Assembly: GCA_020726505.1 (NCBI GenBank)
Contig: JAHLEZ010000003.1
Location: 434,001 to 498,000 of the forward strand
DNA length: 64,000 nt
From: Leptodontidium sp. MPI-SDFR-AT-0119
Taxonomy: Eukaryota > Ascomycota > Leotiomycetes > Helotiales > Leptodontidiaceae
Direction of reading: 5' to 3'
Both the position numbers and the translations under genes were made by a program. The notes under the pieces were generated by a model. The model saw only the letters and a program-made list of their open reading frames with translations, made no database searches and was not told where the DNA came from. Of this stretch, positions 46,166 through 57,107 are shown one piece after another (position 1 is the stretch's first letter; every line of letters starts with the position of its first letter).

Positions 46166-49100
46166 ATGACAGAGCACGAGCATGGGCTTGGAGCTTCTGG
46201 ACTACGGCGGATTCGACAACAGCCTCCTGCTCGAGCACCTACACTTCCTCCGTCCGAATCTTCCTCTCGAAATACATCCGTTGGACCACGGTCAAGTTCT
46301 ATGACTCTCACATTCCCCCCGTCTCGAGCAGGCTCCATGGCATTGACCTCTGGCCCTTCGTCTCCAACGTTGAATTTTACAGAAGATTTGACTCGATTCC
46401 CGTCCGAATCTCTGCACTCCTTCTCGTTTGCCCACCAATCCGAGGAATTTATACACAATAGACAGAATGTCTTGAAGAGATCGGTAGAGTTCATGTCCCA
46501 GAAATTGGGATGGGGGAACTCAAATGCTGGAATTGCGAGTGCTCAGGCTCGTGTCAGTGGGGACCAGGAAATGCAAGGGATGCTGGAGCTTCTAGCGAGG
46601 GCAAAGTTGGTTGGAGCAAACAATATCCCAGGGTTTTCTTCTCAGACACATTTGATCGGCCCTCTTACTGGACCAGCTGGTGCTGAGGATACCGGGAATC
46701 CATTCGAGGCTAGCTTTCTACCACGGTCAACAAGTCCTGATGAGTTGCTCGAAAGTCCACTCGCTTCGCCCACAACCAGCCGAAGACCTGCTCTTCCAAG
46801 CCCTGTGCTGGAGAAATCGAGACAACAAAGTGAATTGACAGAAAAGGATATACCCGTACCCCAACTTGACTCTGAACCATCTTCCCGTACACCAACAAAT
46901 GAAAGCCAAACAACTGCCCAAACATCTCCCCCAGCGACAAGACGGCAAAGTTTGAAAAGAACATACACAGATACTGCTCCTTTGACTTTGAAGAACATGC
47001 TCATGGATGCCCTGGCGCAGCCGTATCATACTAGTGATATCAACGACCAACTTTTGTCGCCTACTCTGCCCCATCCTGCTGTGGGCTCATTTGTCGGCAC
47101 TTCGCATCCTCTGGGCCCTGCCGTACATGGTCACTCCAGCAGATGGGCTCCAGCTGCCCAGGCGATATTCACTACATCAAGTACAGCCCCATATACAATT
47201 CTGGCAGCAAACGATCTTGCTTGCCTCGTTTTTGGAGTCACGAAGGCCGAAGTACGGAAAATGGGGATTCTAGAAGTCGTGCAACAGGAGAGAAGAGCTT
47301 GGTTGGAGGACAAGTTAGGAGCACCCGGATCGAGCTCTCTTTCTGATTCTGGTAGGCCGGGTCCTCGCTCGCCACCAGAGAGCCAGAGCACACAGACATC
47401 TCCCACCCCATCAACTTCTTTCCTTCTAGGAAGAGCTGGTGGAGTCACAGCGGCTCTACTCAGCAAACCAAATTCACGGCAGAACCCAAAACTGACACGT
47501 AGGGCGCAGACGGATGACGGAGCGGGTTCAAGCCTTGTGGCGCGGTCAAAGAATGTCAAAGGTGGTCTGTATCATCCCAGCAACAAGTCCAGAGGCGTCT
47601 TACTCTGTGGAGACGTCGTACCCATCCAAAAACGAAATGGAGCTACTGGATCCGCCAGTCTATGGGTTAAGGAGAAGCGTGGCGGTTTGATCTGGGTGCT
47701 AGAGGAAATCCATGAGGATGTTGCCGTACTGAGCCTGGATGAAGATGCACAAATTACCAAGATCACAGGAGCTACTGGTCCAATTTGGGGAGAGAACATC
47801 ACTAGCGTTGGCATGGACATCGGCAAGCTTTTACCGAGATTACCTCGACAAGGGATTGATTCTGGCACAGGAGAGATTGACTATGCAGAAGTGGCCAAAC
47901 GCAGATACTTCTCTGCTCGAAATTCTGGGCGTGTAAACATCCCTTGCATCGTCGACAGGGTACCCGGATGTACTGATCTCAAAGTTTCCAGCTTTCCTCA
48001 TATTGCTGGTATTATGGTCCTCTCAGCAAAAACCTTGGCTATCACAAGTTCCAATTCGGTATTCTCAGCAGCTCTTTTTGGCCAGGAGAAGCCGGATGGT
48101 CGTCTGATCACGGAATTGATTCCAGATTTTGACCGAATGCTCAAGATCCTGATTGAAGAGGATGGTGTTATCCTTAGAGATGGCATTGTTATTCCCGAAC
48201 ATAGCTTTCGCCGTGCAAGAGCGTTCCTGGCGTTGCGTGATGGCAAATCAGATGCTGCATCGTACTTCCTGAGACCAGATGGGCTTCCTGCGAAGCATAG
48301 AGATGGATCAGAGATTAAAATCGATGCACAACTGAGGGTTGTCAAATCTGACACCAAGCCTTCTATGCCTGTATATGACGAAAATGTCATCGAGGAAAGG
48401 AGCGATGAAGAAGACGATCATTCAGGACCGAAATCCGAGAGCTCATCCGAGCTTGTCTATGCTTTATGGATCACTTACTCGCGTCACATCCATGCATCGA
48501 GACAGAACCTGGGTGCAGCTTCTCCCTTACTTTCGGGGGTTGCTACTCCTCTTCATCAGCCTTCACCTGGACAAACGGAGGTCGCAAGTCCAATTGAGAT
48601 GGAGTCGTCAGATGAAGAGACCAGGATCAAGCCATCGCACGCATCGTTGCTCACCACTCAACTCAAGGCTGCTGCCAAAAAGACAGCTGCAAAACTCACA
48701 GGTCGTGATCCACCTCCTCCTGCCGAAGAGAAGAAAGAGGATGTCCCTGTCATCGTCGAGCCTGAAGAGAAGAAGACCATTGACGACTTTGTCATTCTTG
48801 AAGAAATGGGACAAGGCGCTTATGGCCAAGTCAAGTTAGCTCGATACAAGAAGAATGGGAACAAGAAGATGGTTCTGAAATATGTGACCAAGCGAAGGAT
48901 TCTAGTCGATACCTGGACTCGAGACCGAAGACTTGGTACTGTACCCTTGGAAATCCACGTTCTCGATTATCTTCGAAGAGATGGTCTCAAGCATCCCAAC
49001 ATTGTTGAGATGGCAGATTTCTTTGAGGACGATGTCAATTATTACATTGAGATGATACCGCATGGTCTTCCTGGAATGGATCTCTTTGACTACATCGAGC

Positions 49101-49634
49101 TTCGAGTCAACATGGAAGAGAATGAGTGCAGAAGCATCTTCGTCCAAGTTGCTAGAGCAATCCATCACCTTCATACCAAAGCCTTGGTGGTCCATCGAGA
49201 TATCAAGGACGAGAATGTAGTATTGGATGGCGAGGGTAATATCAAGCTCATCGACTTTGGCAGTGCCGCATATATCAAGAATGGTCCTTTTGATGTGTTC
49301 GTGGGCACCATTGGTACGTTTCTTGTCCCTTTTTCTCAGCCTTCCGCTAACAGTACTAGATTATGCAGCGCCTGAAGTCCTAGCTGGAAGGCCTTATCGC
49401 GGCAAGGAGCAAGATGTCTGGGCACTCGGCATTCTTCTCTATACCATCGTCTACAAAGAAAATCCATTCTACAGTATCGACGAGATCATGGACCGCGACC
49501 TACGAATTCCATACGTCATGAGCGAAGAGAGCATCGACCTAATTCGCGCCATGCTTGACCGTGATGTGGATTCTCGAATCACCATTGAGAATGTGCTCGA
49601 GCATCCTTGGTGCTTAGCGATTGAAGACGAGTGA
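46166..49634 (+). CDS. PAS-domain serine/threonine kinase (Psk1/Psk2 type)
   Basis: Exons 46166-49313 and 49360-49634, 1140 residues. A disordered Ser/Pro N-terminus precedes a PAS domain (about 328-390: AQAIFTTSSTAPYTILAANDLACLVFG). A middle sensory region follows (GITSVGMDIG-like turns, residues about 500-760). The kinase domain is at about 872-1137, with GQGAYGQVKLARY (Gly loop), HRDIKDEN (catalytic loop, about 1010), DFGSA and YAAPEVL, so it should be active. PAS kinases link nutrient state to glycogen synthesis and translation. The single intron lies between GTI and DYAAPEVL in the activation loop. A short extra upstream exon is possible (45586-45616). Confidence 0.95.
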
Positions 49635-50562
49635 GGGTTATTGAGGCGCGAAGTTTCGAAATTTTTGGCTGTGGAGAGAGGGAGAAAGAATTTTTAGACT
49701 TCAGCATTGTTGTTGTTGTTTTCCATGCAAGCGAGCAAGCAATTTCTGAGAGAGAAAGAGACATGAAAGAGATGAAAGACTTAGATTTCAAGAGTTATGA
49801 TGTGATGAGGCTGGATGGATGAATGGATGGATGGATGGATGGATGGATGGATGGATGGATGGATGGATGGATGGATGGATGGGAGGTTGATGATACCCAA
49901 TAGGATTGAAGGGGGAGGATGGTTGAAGCATGCATGGTAGCGTGGGAGATAGGTTATGGTATTTGCACGGTGGCTGGTTGCTGGGTTCATGCATCCTTAT
50001 GGAGGGAAGTTATTGGTTGGGCGGATGGGTTGGTGGATGGGCGGAGGGGTTCGCATACTGTGTATATTGACGAGGCGTAAAAATGAAAAACAAGGGTTAT
50101 ACCTCTTGATTATTTTCTACTGCGGCTGACCGTGTGTGGTAAAGATGCATGAAGCATGTGCAGTTGCATGTCGTCAGCGCAAGCGATGGCAGACCTCGCT
50201 TAGCCGCTAGGCGAGAAAATCAACAATGTTCCTTTGTATTTTGATTAAAGAAGGACTTAGGCTTTGTGCGTTGTGATGGCACATGTTTGTTTCGTTCAAG
50301 ATCAGGACAGTGCATTGTATGCGCACTCGCACTGCTGAATGTAACCCCTGTGTTCAATCTAAGCTGTTCACTGTTTCCTTGCATCAGAACTCTCAGAACA
50401 GTACTTGTCAAGAAATACATATGCTCCCAAACATTGCCTCAAATGTTGTCTCGTCGTCCACATTGATCTACAGTGCCTCCACACTGTACTATATCTAATC
50501 CCATACAATACCTTGCTCACTTATATTCCTAGAAACACCACACGTCTTCCACGTCCCTCAAG
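49635..50562. other. 3' region with ATGG microsatellite
   Basis: Gene-free stretch between the PAS kinase and the PAM2-like protein gene. It contains the ATGG array at 49812-49881 and otherwise ordinary sequence. Confidence 0.6.
49812..49881. repeat. (ATGG)n microsatellite
   Basis: About seventy bases of ATGG/GGAT tetranucleotide repeat, uninterrupted for roughly 14 units after 49823. It lies about 180 bp past the PAS kinase stop and so may be in its 3' UTR. Frames through it encode an Ile-His-Pro-Ser repeat only by virtue of the repeat. Confidence 0.95.
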
Positions 50563-52107
50563 ATGTCTATTAGCAACAGCACCGGATGCAGTGGACTCAG
50601 CTGGGCCGATATTGCAGCAAAGCCAAATCTAGCGCCAAAACCTACGGCGGCACCGCCAGTCGAAGACATCATCACACCCACTAAATCTAAAAGGCCCTCC
50701 ATTGCAGCAAAGCTAAGAAATACGCCTACCCTTAAGGCAAAAGTCAACATCAAATCTAATGGATCCAAGTTGCCCGTAGTTGCAGCAAAACCAAAAAGTA
50801 CGCCGATACCACAGGCCAAGGCTTATACTGAGGCTGAGGTTCAGAAGGCTCTCTCCACTCCTGATTTATTCGACTGGGCGGATGAGATGGAAGGGGGTGA
50901 ACCAGCTACCTCAACGCCAGTCAGATCCTTGGCTGCTCTGGCTCCTAACCGTGGGAGAGCCGACCTGTGGTTCCCTGTTGCTCCTAGAGAACCACAGGTA
51001 GAAAAGGCCGCTACTCCTCACTTCCCAACGGACAAGGCTCCTCGAGCTCTTCTTGACTCCGGTGCCACCAGGGCGAACCCATTGACATTACGCACATGGA
51101 GAAGGACAGGGGAATCTCCCACATTCGATGACGCAGAACCACATGTAGAAAAAGTCGCTACTCCTCACTTCCCCACAAACAGGGCTCCTCGAGTTCCTCT
51201 TGACTCCAGTGCCCCCAGGGTAGATCCATCGACATTACGCACATGGAGACGGACAAGTGAAGCCCCCACATTCAGCGAAGCAGAAACGCGGCGCGAGGAG
51301 AGCGCGCTTGCTACGCAGAAAACCGTCTATGAGCAGCCACTTATTGTGGCTTCTGCTGTTGTTCCTGAGGTTCTTTTTCAGGAGACTGGTCCTTCAAGCC
51401 AAGGGCTGACCGGGCTCACTCATCTGTTTTCAATTCCTCTGTTTAGTATTGCAGAAGAAGAGTCGATAGAACCTGAGGCTCCCCTTGACGAAACTCCTCT
51501 TGATGAAGCTCGTCTTGATAAAGCTGCTCTTGATGAATCTCCTCTTCATGAATCTCCTCTTGACGAAGCTAGCCCAATCGAGCTTATCACACTTGAAGAG
51601 CAGGAAACTGCTATAGTCAAAACTCAGTCTCCGTCCGAGGCTCAGCCGTTGTCTATTGAGACAGGCAGAGGGACGGAGGAGAGTCAGACTGTGGCAAGCG
51701 TCACACCACCAGAATCGAGCGTACCCTCTGAGGTATCTTTACCACCTTCCCCTCCAGAAACGCCTTCGCCGGTCGTCGTCTCCAAGTTCAGACTGAGAGC
51801 TGAAGCTCCGTCTTTTGTCCCCGGTAGAACGGAATACATCCCTTCTTCTTTCATTGTCTCCAAATTCGGATTTAGAGCCGAAGCTCCGTCTTTCGTCCCC
51901 GGAGCGGAATATATCCCTTCTCCTGCTGTCGTCTCCAGTGAATGGTGTACCCATCGACTCGATTTTTTCCAGTCACAGAGACAGCAACGTGAGCACCTAC
52001 ATGCTTTCCTCGAGCAGTACGATCTCATCCGCGAGGTTGAGACGCGTCCTGCTAGGTTGGCACTCCTTGGACACTACCCTGGATGGGGAAAGGAGCTCTA
52101 CTACTGA
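50563..52107 (+). CDS. Repeat-rich protein with two PAM2-like motifs, unrecognised family
   Basis: A single exon of 514 residues, starting from a clear ATG. The sequence is built from repeats. Near the N-terminus there are three AAKP/AAKL-type units. Two 49-residue units (143-191 and 192-240) share VEK(A/V)ATPHFPT, then APR and LRTWRRT, and end (E/A)(S/A)PTF. An LDExP-type pentapeptide array lies at about 306-330. Two 25-26-residue units follow (about 405-455), each containing AEAPSFVPG. The last units, SKFRLRAEAPSFVP (407-420) and SKFGFRAEAPSFVP (433-446), match the PAM2 pattern L-x3-A-x2-F-x-P, except that Arg replaces the usual Asn. PAM2 peptides bind the MLLE domain of poly(A)-binding protein. 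The C-terminal part (SEWCTHRLDFFQSQRQQREHL) may be a helix. Otherwise it is disordered. A role in mRNA regulation is inferred only. Confidence 0.75.
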   Translation: MSISNSTGCSGLSWADIAAKPNLAPKPTAAPPVEDIITPTKSKRPSIAAKLRNTPTLKAKVNIKSNGSKLPVVAAKPKSTPIPQAKAYTEAEVQKALSTPDLFDWADEMEGGEPATSTPVRSLAALAPNRGRADLWFPVAPREPQVEKAATPHFPTDKAPRALLDSGATRANPLTLRTWRRTGESPTFDDAEPHVEKVATPHFPTNRAPRVPLDSSAPRVDPSTLRTWRRTSEAPTFSEAETRREESALATQKTVYEQPLIVASAVVPEVLFQETGPSSQGLTGLTHLFSIPLFSIAEEESIEPEAPLDETPLDEARLDKAALDESPLHESPLDEASPIELITLEEQETAIVKTQSPSEAQPLSIETGRGTEESQTVASVTPPESSVPSEVSLPPSPPETPSPVVVSKFRLRAEAPSFVPGRTEYIPSSFIVSKFGFRAEAPSFVPGAEYIPSPAVVSSEWCTHRLDFFQSQRQQREHLHAFLEQYDLIREVETRPARLALLGHYPGWGKELYY

Positions 52108-53716
52108 ATCTCGCCTGATGCGATTAATTGGTGTGGAGTGTGCTGCCTGGTTCTCGTTGAGAGAGAAGATAGATGGGTTAGTGACGAGATTGATTTCTTA
52201 AGCCACTATATAAACAGCTGTACAAATTAGACACCTTTTCTTATAGACAAGAAAATTACAATGTCTTTTGGCCGTTTGAATAAATGTTTTGAAACAGACT
52301 TGACTTACTTTACTTTCCTTGAATATTTTTACGTGACGTGAAATTTGTGACGGATACTGGATACTTTGGCAGGGAGATTATTGGGATCAGTTTTAGAACG
52401 AAATACTAATAGATAGAGAGGAAAGGAGGTTTAATGTTTCAAAGCAGCCTTATGTGCTGTGGAAGTGAAGCTCGCTTACACAGTTGCGGAGGTGCCATTT
52501 TCAATAACAACAATAAGTCTTTTTCACGTTAAAAGTAACAAAGGCGCATTGTGCACAATGAAATATTACTATTGGGTAAAGCTAAACAGGTATCATGTCT
52601 CTCATTCTTTGTGCCTTACAACTCTAGGCCATAGGATGATGATGTCCTTGAAAGATTTTGAAATGCACGGATGCCTTCTACCCACACCAGACTTCTGACT
52701 TCGTCTGGCTATTGTATGTAACACAGCCCAATAGCACTTGTGGCTAGCTTGGTTGGCCAAGACTATTGCTGTCAATTATCTTGGCTGAGTTGTCCATATA
52801 TGCCGAGAGAACATTAATCCGAACTGAATCACCAGTAGCTTTTTTCTACTTCTAGTAAAGCAACTCGTCGTGTTTTCTCGTCTCATCACCTCGATCCGTA
52901 TCTTCACATTTGTGCACATAGAGATAGGAATTGTTGTCCCAAAATATGAGGGTTGACGTGCTCACCAGTCACAACGTTTCACGCAGGGAGGCTGAACAAG
53001 TCCATGCAGGCCTTCATGGGCGAGACCATCATGACGGGCTATCCGCCTTCTTTTGTTTTATACAATGGTTTCCTTTGTGAGTCCGTATTATTTTGATCAA
53101 AGCGTGGAGAGAATTAAGAATTAAGATGCAATGTGCTGGGAGGCTCTTAATGTTTGTTCGGGTGTCGTAGCTAGCGTGCGGTTGCTCCCGAGCTTCAGCG
53201 GGAGCGGGACGGGTTTAGGCTGTCGTTTAAGTGTCTTCAGGGACAAATTCCCCTGGAATGAACCCCGCCATTTTGCGGGGTACTTCGTAATACAATGTTT
53301 ACCACAATTGGAACTCGAAAATGCTATAATACTCCACCACTGGTCTAATCTTTACTTAATCGATAGGAAGAAACCGCATTCCCAAAAATGAAAACAGGCA
53401 AGCTTTGCCTGCCAAGTGATTTAGTTATCAATATTGATTCACCGAAGGATCAAAATCGGGGTGGCTGGGGGTCGTCGGGCTAACCGCCAGCCTCGTCCAC
53501 ATTGTCGCATTCAGTGAGACGCAGCTGCACTTCTGATGAAGTATCTCGAACCCAGATACTCAATCGCAGCGATCATACCATTTCATCATTGCCCATAACC
53601 ACCAAGCTCCTTTTCAATCCCTCCAAAGCCGTCAACCATCCTTCTTGCCATCATTTTCCAGCCCTTGCGCGCGGCAGAGATACCCGGATCCCGGCGACCA
53701 TCAATCGATCACCACA
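52108..53716. other. 1.6-kb intergenic region
   Basis: No gene with support. Short hairpin-forming stretches occur near 53185-53206 (GCTCCCG...CGGGAGC) and 53262-53280 (CCCCGCCATTTTGCGGGG-like). They could be terminators or chance. The 3' part is the GRF-protein leader. Confidence 0.45.
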
Positions 53717-54781
53717 ATGGAGCAAGGGCAGGTTGTACCAGAAGTCGTTGTTGAGAAGAAGACTGATAGCGGAAAAGAGAGCGCATACCAAGTGAGAAAG
53801 CAAACAAAATGGTGCGGACGCTTCGAGTCGGGAAACTGGTATTGCCAATGTGACAGGAAAGCAAAAGAACCGCGGATCATAGATCAGAGGAACCCTGATC
53901 TAGGGAAGAGTTGTAAGTGCGAGCCGAGTCCCTCTGATAGCAAGTCTGACTTTGGCAATCTAGTCTATTGTTGTCCCAGGAAGCCAGAAGATAAGGATAA
54001 ATGCCAGTTCTTTGTGTTTTTCCACGACGAAGACGAAGCAAAGGAGTGGGTGAAGGCGAACCCGACAACACCTGCCAAGCAGGCTCCGAAGCCTCGCGAG
54101 ATACAAACCCCAAACACAGCCTCTTCCAGATTTATGGCCGGATGGGTTATCTCTACGAAGAGCTTAAGCAAGAAGCGCGCCATAAAAGATATATCAGACG
54201 AGGAGGATAAAGCAGATGACAAACCAGACAAAGGAAAGGGTAAAGAAAAAGACCGGGACGAGGAATTTGTTATTGTCGAGAATGACGATGATGGGGACGT
54301 CTTCGACCGGGACAATTGTCGGAATGGTAGTCCATCTAGGAAGTCAGCAAAGGTTACTAGATTTGCGACACCCGGACAGCCATCGAACAAGCCTCTGAAT
54401 GATTTTCGAGACGCTTTGCCCACTCCTGCCACTAGTGGTCGGGACGTGGAAGGTGCACATGAAGCTCGTCAACTCCAGACAAGAGATGCTTCACCTACAC
54501 CAGTTCAACTAGACGCTGCAATTGTCCTTGGTGGCGCAGAGTTAGACCAGTCTCAAGGAAAGACTGATTTGTTGATGAGTATTCTTGGGTTGATCAAGGC
54601 GGATTATCTGGGTCTAAAGGCCTCAACGGAGATTATGATTCAGCATGAAATAGAACAAGAATCTCGGAGAACCCAGGCCGAGGCGGAGGGGTACAGGAAG
54701 ACGATTTCTAGACTCCGGAATAAGGTGAATGGATTGGAGAAGACTCTCAGCCTCTTGATTGGCGATGATTCTTCTAATTGA
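53717..54781 (+). CDS. GRF-type zinc-finger-like protein with acidic middle and coiled coil
   Basis: A single exon, 354 residues from the first ATG in frame (upstream frame lacks an ATG). Residues about 31-113 resemble a GRF zinc finger: CGRFESGNWYCQC at the start, then GNLVYCCPRKPEDKDKCQFFVFF at the end, followed by DEDEAKEW. It has extra cysteines (SCKCEP) and a long insertion, so zinc ligands are uncertain. An acidic/basic low-complexity region follows (about 165-210), then a predicted coiled coil at the end (about 290-350: QHEIEQESRRTQAEAEGYRKT). GRF fingers bind single-stranded nucleic acid in topoisomerases and repair enzymes. Function here is unknown. Confidence 0.75.
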   Translation: MEQGQVVPEVVVEKKTDSGKESAYQVRKQTKWCGRFESGNWYCQCDRKAKEPRIIDQRNPDLGKSCKCEPSPSDSKSDFGNLVYCCPRKPEDKDKCQFFVFFHDEDEAKEWVKANPTTPAKQAPKPREIQTPNTASSRFMAGWVISTKSLSKKRAIKDISDEEDKADDKPDKGKGKEKDRDEEFVIVENDDDGDVFDRDNCRNGSPSRKSAKVTRFATPGQPSNKPLNDFRDALPTPATSGRDVEGAHEARQLQTRDASPTPVQLDAAIVLGGAELDQSQGKTDLLMSILGLIKADYLGLKASTEIMIQHEIEQESRRTQAEAEGYRKTISRLRNKVNGLEKTLSLLIGDDSSN

Positions 54782-54981
54782 GCGGTTGCAAGTTTCTTTG
54801 GCACGGTTGGGTCGGTTGGGACATATGGCGTGGGAGTAGATGGATTTTGCTTTTGAGGGATACCATTGTATTTTGAGAGCTAATGATGAGTTTCTTTGAT
54901 GTTGGAACTTTTAAAATTCGGACGAGGCCTGTGTTAGGAAGGAGTAGTCTCGTTTCAAAACACGGTCTTTCCTACAATTGA

Positions 54982-55671
54982 TTTCATAACGTGTGTTAGT
55001 AAGCGATTTTTGCAACCCCACCACTTTTGATTCTCAAGTTCCCCCCTCCACCATTTGCCATAAACGCGCCCTTACATATAACTTAATAACGTAACAACTA
55101 GAACACTTCGTAGAGGTATCAAATTAAAGCTGCCACTTTGCGCTTTTAAATGATCTAACTTTTATTATACCTAGAGTTATATTTGTTGAGTTGTAATCAA
55201 AAGGGCGGACACTAAGTATACGCTTGAGTGCCTTTCCTTTCGAACCTAAAACCCGCCCCTTTTGAAATCATTTAACAACAACACCTCTAAGTAATAAGTG
55301 ACTTACATTAAAATAAGTATTAGACTTTATATTTTAATTATTTAAAAAAATCTTATGTTTTAAAACCGAGTTGCGAGGGCAAAAAACGAAAACATGAATT
55401 TTACCCGCAAAAAAGTGAAGATGCGGCTCAAGAAAATCTACTTGCTCCGAGAGTTCCGCCCTTTTAATTATTACTCAACGAATACGTCTTCAAACATAAT
55501 AAAAGTTAGTTCATTTAAAAACCTTAACCTTAATCTTTAATTGCATCACTTTTTTATATATATAAACGTGGCGTTGAGAACGCAGGAGGTAGGGGCCAAA
55601 ATCGCTGAGGGGTGGACTTGATTTTTTGAAGGGGGTGCCCCGCCTTTTGGTTACTAACACTCGTTATGAAA
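54982..55671. mobile_element. AT-rich element with degenerate inverted ends (possible MITE)
   Basis: The left end TTTCATAACGTGTGTTAGTAA (54982-55002) and the reverse complement of 55651-55671 differ at one base. The similarity continues weakly inward: AGCGATTTT is close to both ends, and a TCAAGT/C-run segment is also shared. A TA flanks the core TIR on each side (TA-ACG...CGT-TA), fitting Tc1/mariner-type insertion. The inside is strongly AT-rich with repeated AAAGGGCGG/CCGCCCTTT tracts. There is no transposase frame. The AT bias could reflect repeat-induced point mutation. Confidence 0.55.
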
Positions 55672-56023
55672 ATAACTGTATGCGGACATCAATCAAATTT
55701 CAATCTTCCTGGTCCGAAAGTTATGATCTAATTCCATTTGAAACGGAACCAACAAAAAGTACTGGTCAATGGCTTTGTTCTGGAAGCAAGTGCCCGTTAC
55801 CAAGTTCGCTTCCTAATTTCTGGCTTCATGTCACGCCAAACCGAACCTTCAACCATCCGAATGCAGGTCATGAGTCAAAATAATGAATTACAATCCCTAG
55901 ACTCACCTAGAGACAGACTAATAGAGCAACCATAGAGCATCCATCGAGGGCTTGTTGCCTACAGTGGTGAAACCACAAAATCTAGGCAACAGATAGTGGC
56001 TTTCAGGCACCGACTTTTATCAC

Positions 56024-56033
56024 TATATAAATA
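56024..56033 (+). promoter_or_regulatory. TATA box of the small orphan gene
   Basis: TATATAAATA lies about 95 bp before the ATG at 56126, followed by a CT/A-rich, G-poor start region with several CA dinucleotides. This is a textbook fungal core promoter and is the main support for the 95-residue gene. Confidence 0.5.
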
Positions 56034-56125
56034 TCTACATCAACTCAAAACTCTTTCCACTCCAAACTCAAATACCCTCTTTCACCAAAGTTCTCATCCC
56101 ATTTCCAACAATAAGGAGATTTGCC

Positions 56126-56413
56126 ATGGAAGCTTCCAAAGCCACCCAGTCCACTTCAGGATCACCAAACAACACGATCAACTCATCTCAACCACTGCAA
56201 CATCAATCGATTCAAACGACGTACGACACAAACCCAACACCGCCCCAAGCCACAGCTAAACATCAAGAAAATAGCCCAAATCTACCAGAAAATGCGAATA
56301 TTGCTCAGTCATACTATGCAGACAAGGACTTGGCCTGGTGGCTTCAACTTGCGAGGGATTTCAAAAGCGCGAGACAACTTCCGCTTCCAAGTGAAGATGG
56401 TGATGAATTATGA
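56126..56413 (+). CDS. Small orphan protein (95 residues)
   Basis: A single exon. The ATG is in the context TTTGCCATGG. Residues 1-60 are Ser/Thr/Gln/Asn/Pro-rich and disordered. The C-terminal third (DKDLAWWLQLARDFKSARQLP) could form one amphipathic helix with an acidic end (SEDGDEL). No signal peptide or known domain is seen. A good TATA box and leader upstream support expression. It lies between two inverted-repeat elements in the variable island. Confidence 0.5.
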   Translation: MEASKATQSTSGSPNNTINSSQPLQHQSIQTTYDTNPTPPQATAKHQENSPNLPENANIAQSYYADKDLAWWLQLARDFKSARQLPLPSEDGDEL

Positions 56414-57107
56414 ATACACAAATGAATGTTGAGGGGTACAATGGATAATTGAAGTAAGACTACCGGTTGATTTACTAGAGTGATATGATGGCAAACTGTG
56501 TGGGTGAAGAGCCGGGGTGAGATCGTGAACTAACGTGAATTTGTAAGAATCTTACGAGAAACGGGCAAATTAGAACGGCCGGATCAACGGAATCAAATCA
56601 ATACGCGCAAAAAAATTGATCTCGATGAATGGCGAAGGCGGAGAACGAGCTAGGGGGGGGTGGGGGAGAGTGTAGCTAAATATAGCCGATAAAAAGCCTG
56701 GATGGAATAACTACCAATGTCTCCGTACACCTCATTGTTATTACTTCCTAGATCAAACAAAGATGCAAGCTTCTACTTGTCTCGGGACTTCTGCTGCTTT
56801 CACTCTCTGCGGCAAAATCCCTTCTAAAATTAGGTATTTCGGGTCTGGTGGCTTGACTCCGACAGGTAAGTAAACAAGCAAAAAATAAACACCAATCCAA
56901 GAAATATTTACAGCATAAAGCCTTGATAAATCTCTTAATCTCCAGCTCCGCTCATGTTCGTGGCCGACTTGATGTTACGAACTACGTGTGGTATACTGCT
57001 GTGACCTGTTGTAACTGAAATGCCCCCCAACCCATATTTGATTGATTGACTGCTGTGACAAGCGAGCTTGAAAGTCAGAGATGGGGCTCGGATTTGCGCT
57101 CGTCACC

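Larger units (their letters stand above)
54782..56125. other. Intergenic region holding an AT-rich inverted-repeat element
   Basis: Most of it is the AT-rich element at 54982-55671 (annotated separately). The rest is leader of the small gene at 56126, with a TATA box at 56024-56033. Short frames at 55626-55935 look non-coding. Confidence 0.5.

Noticed and set aside
49781..49994. Minus-strand frames encoding Ile-His-Pro-Ser repeats
   Set aside because: They exist only because the ATGG microsatellite is open in all frames; no gene.
53262..53280. Small hairpin in the 52-53.7 kb gap as an RNA gene
   Set aside because: Only a single short stem; no conserved RNA class recognised.
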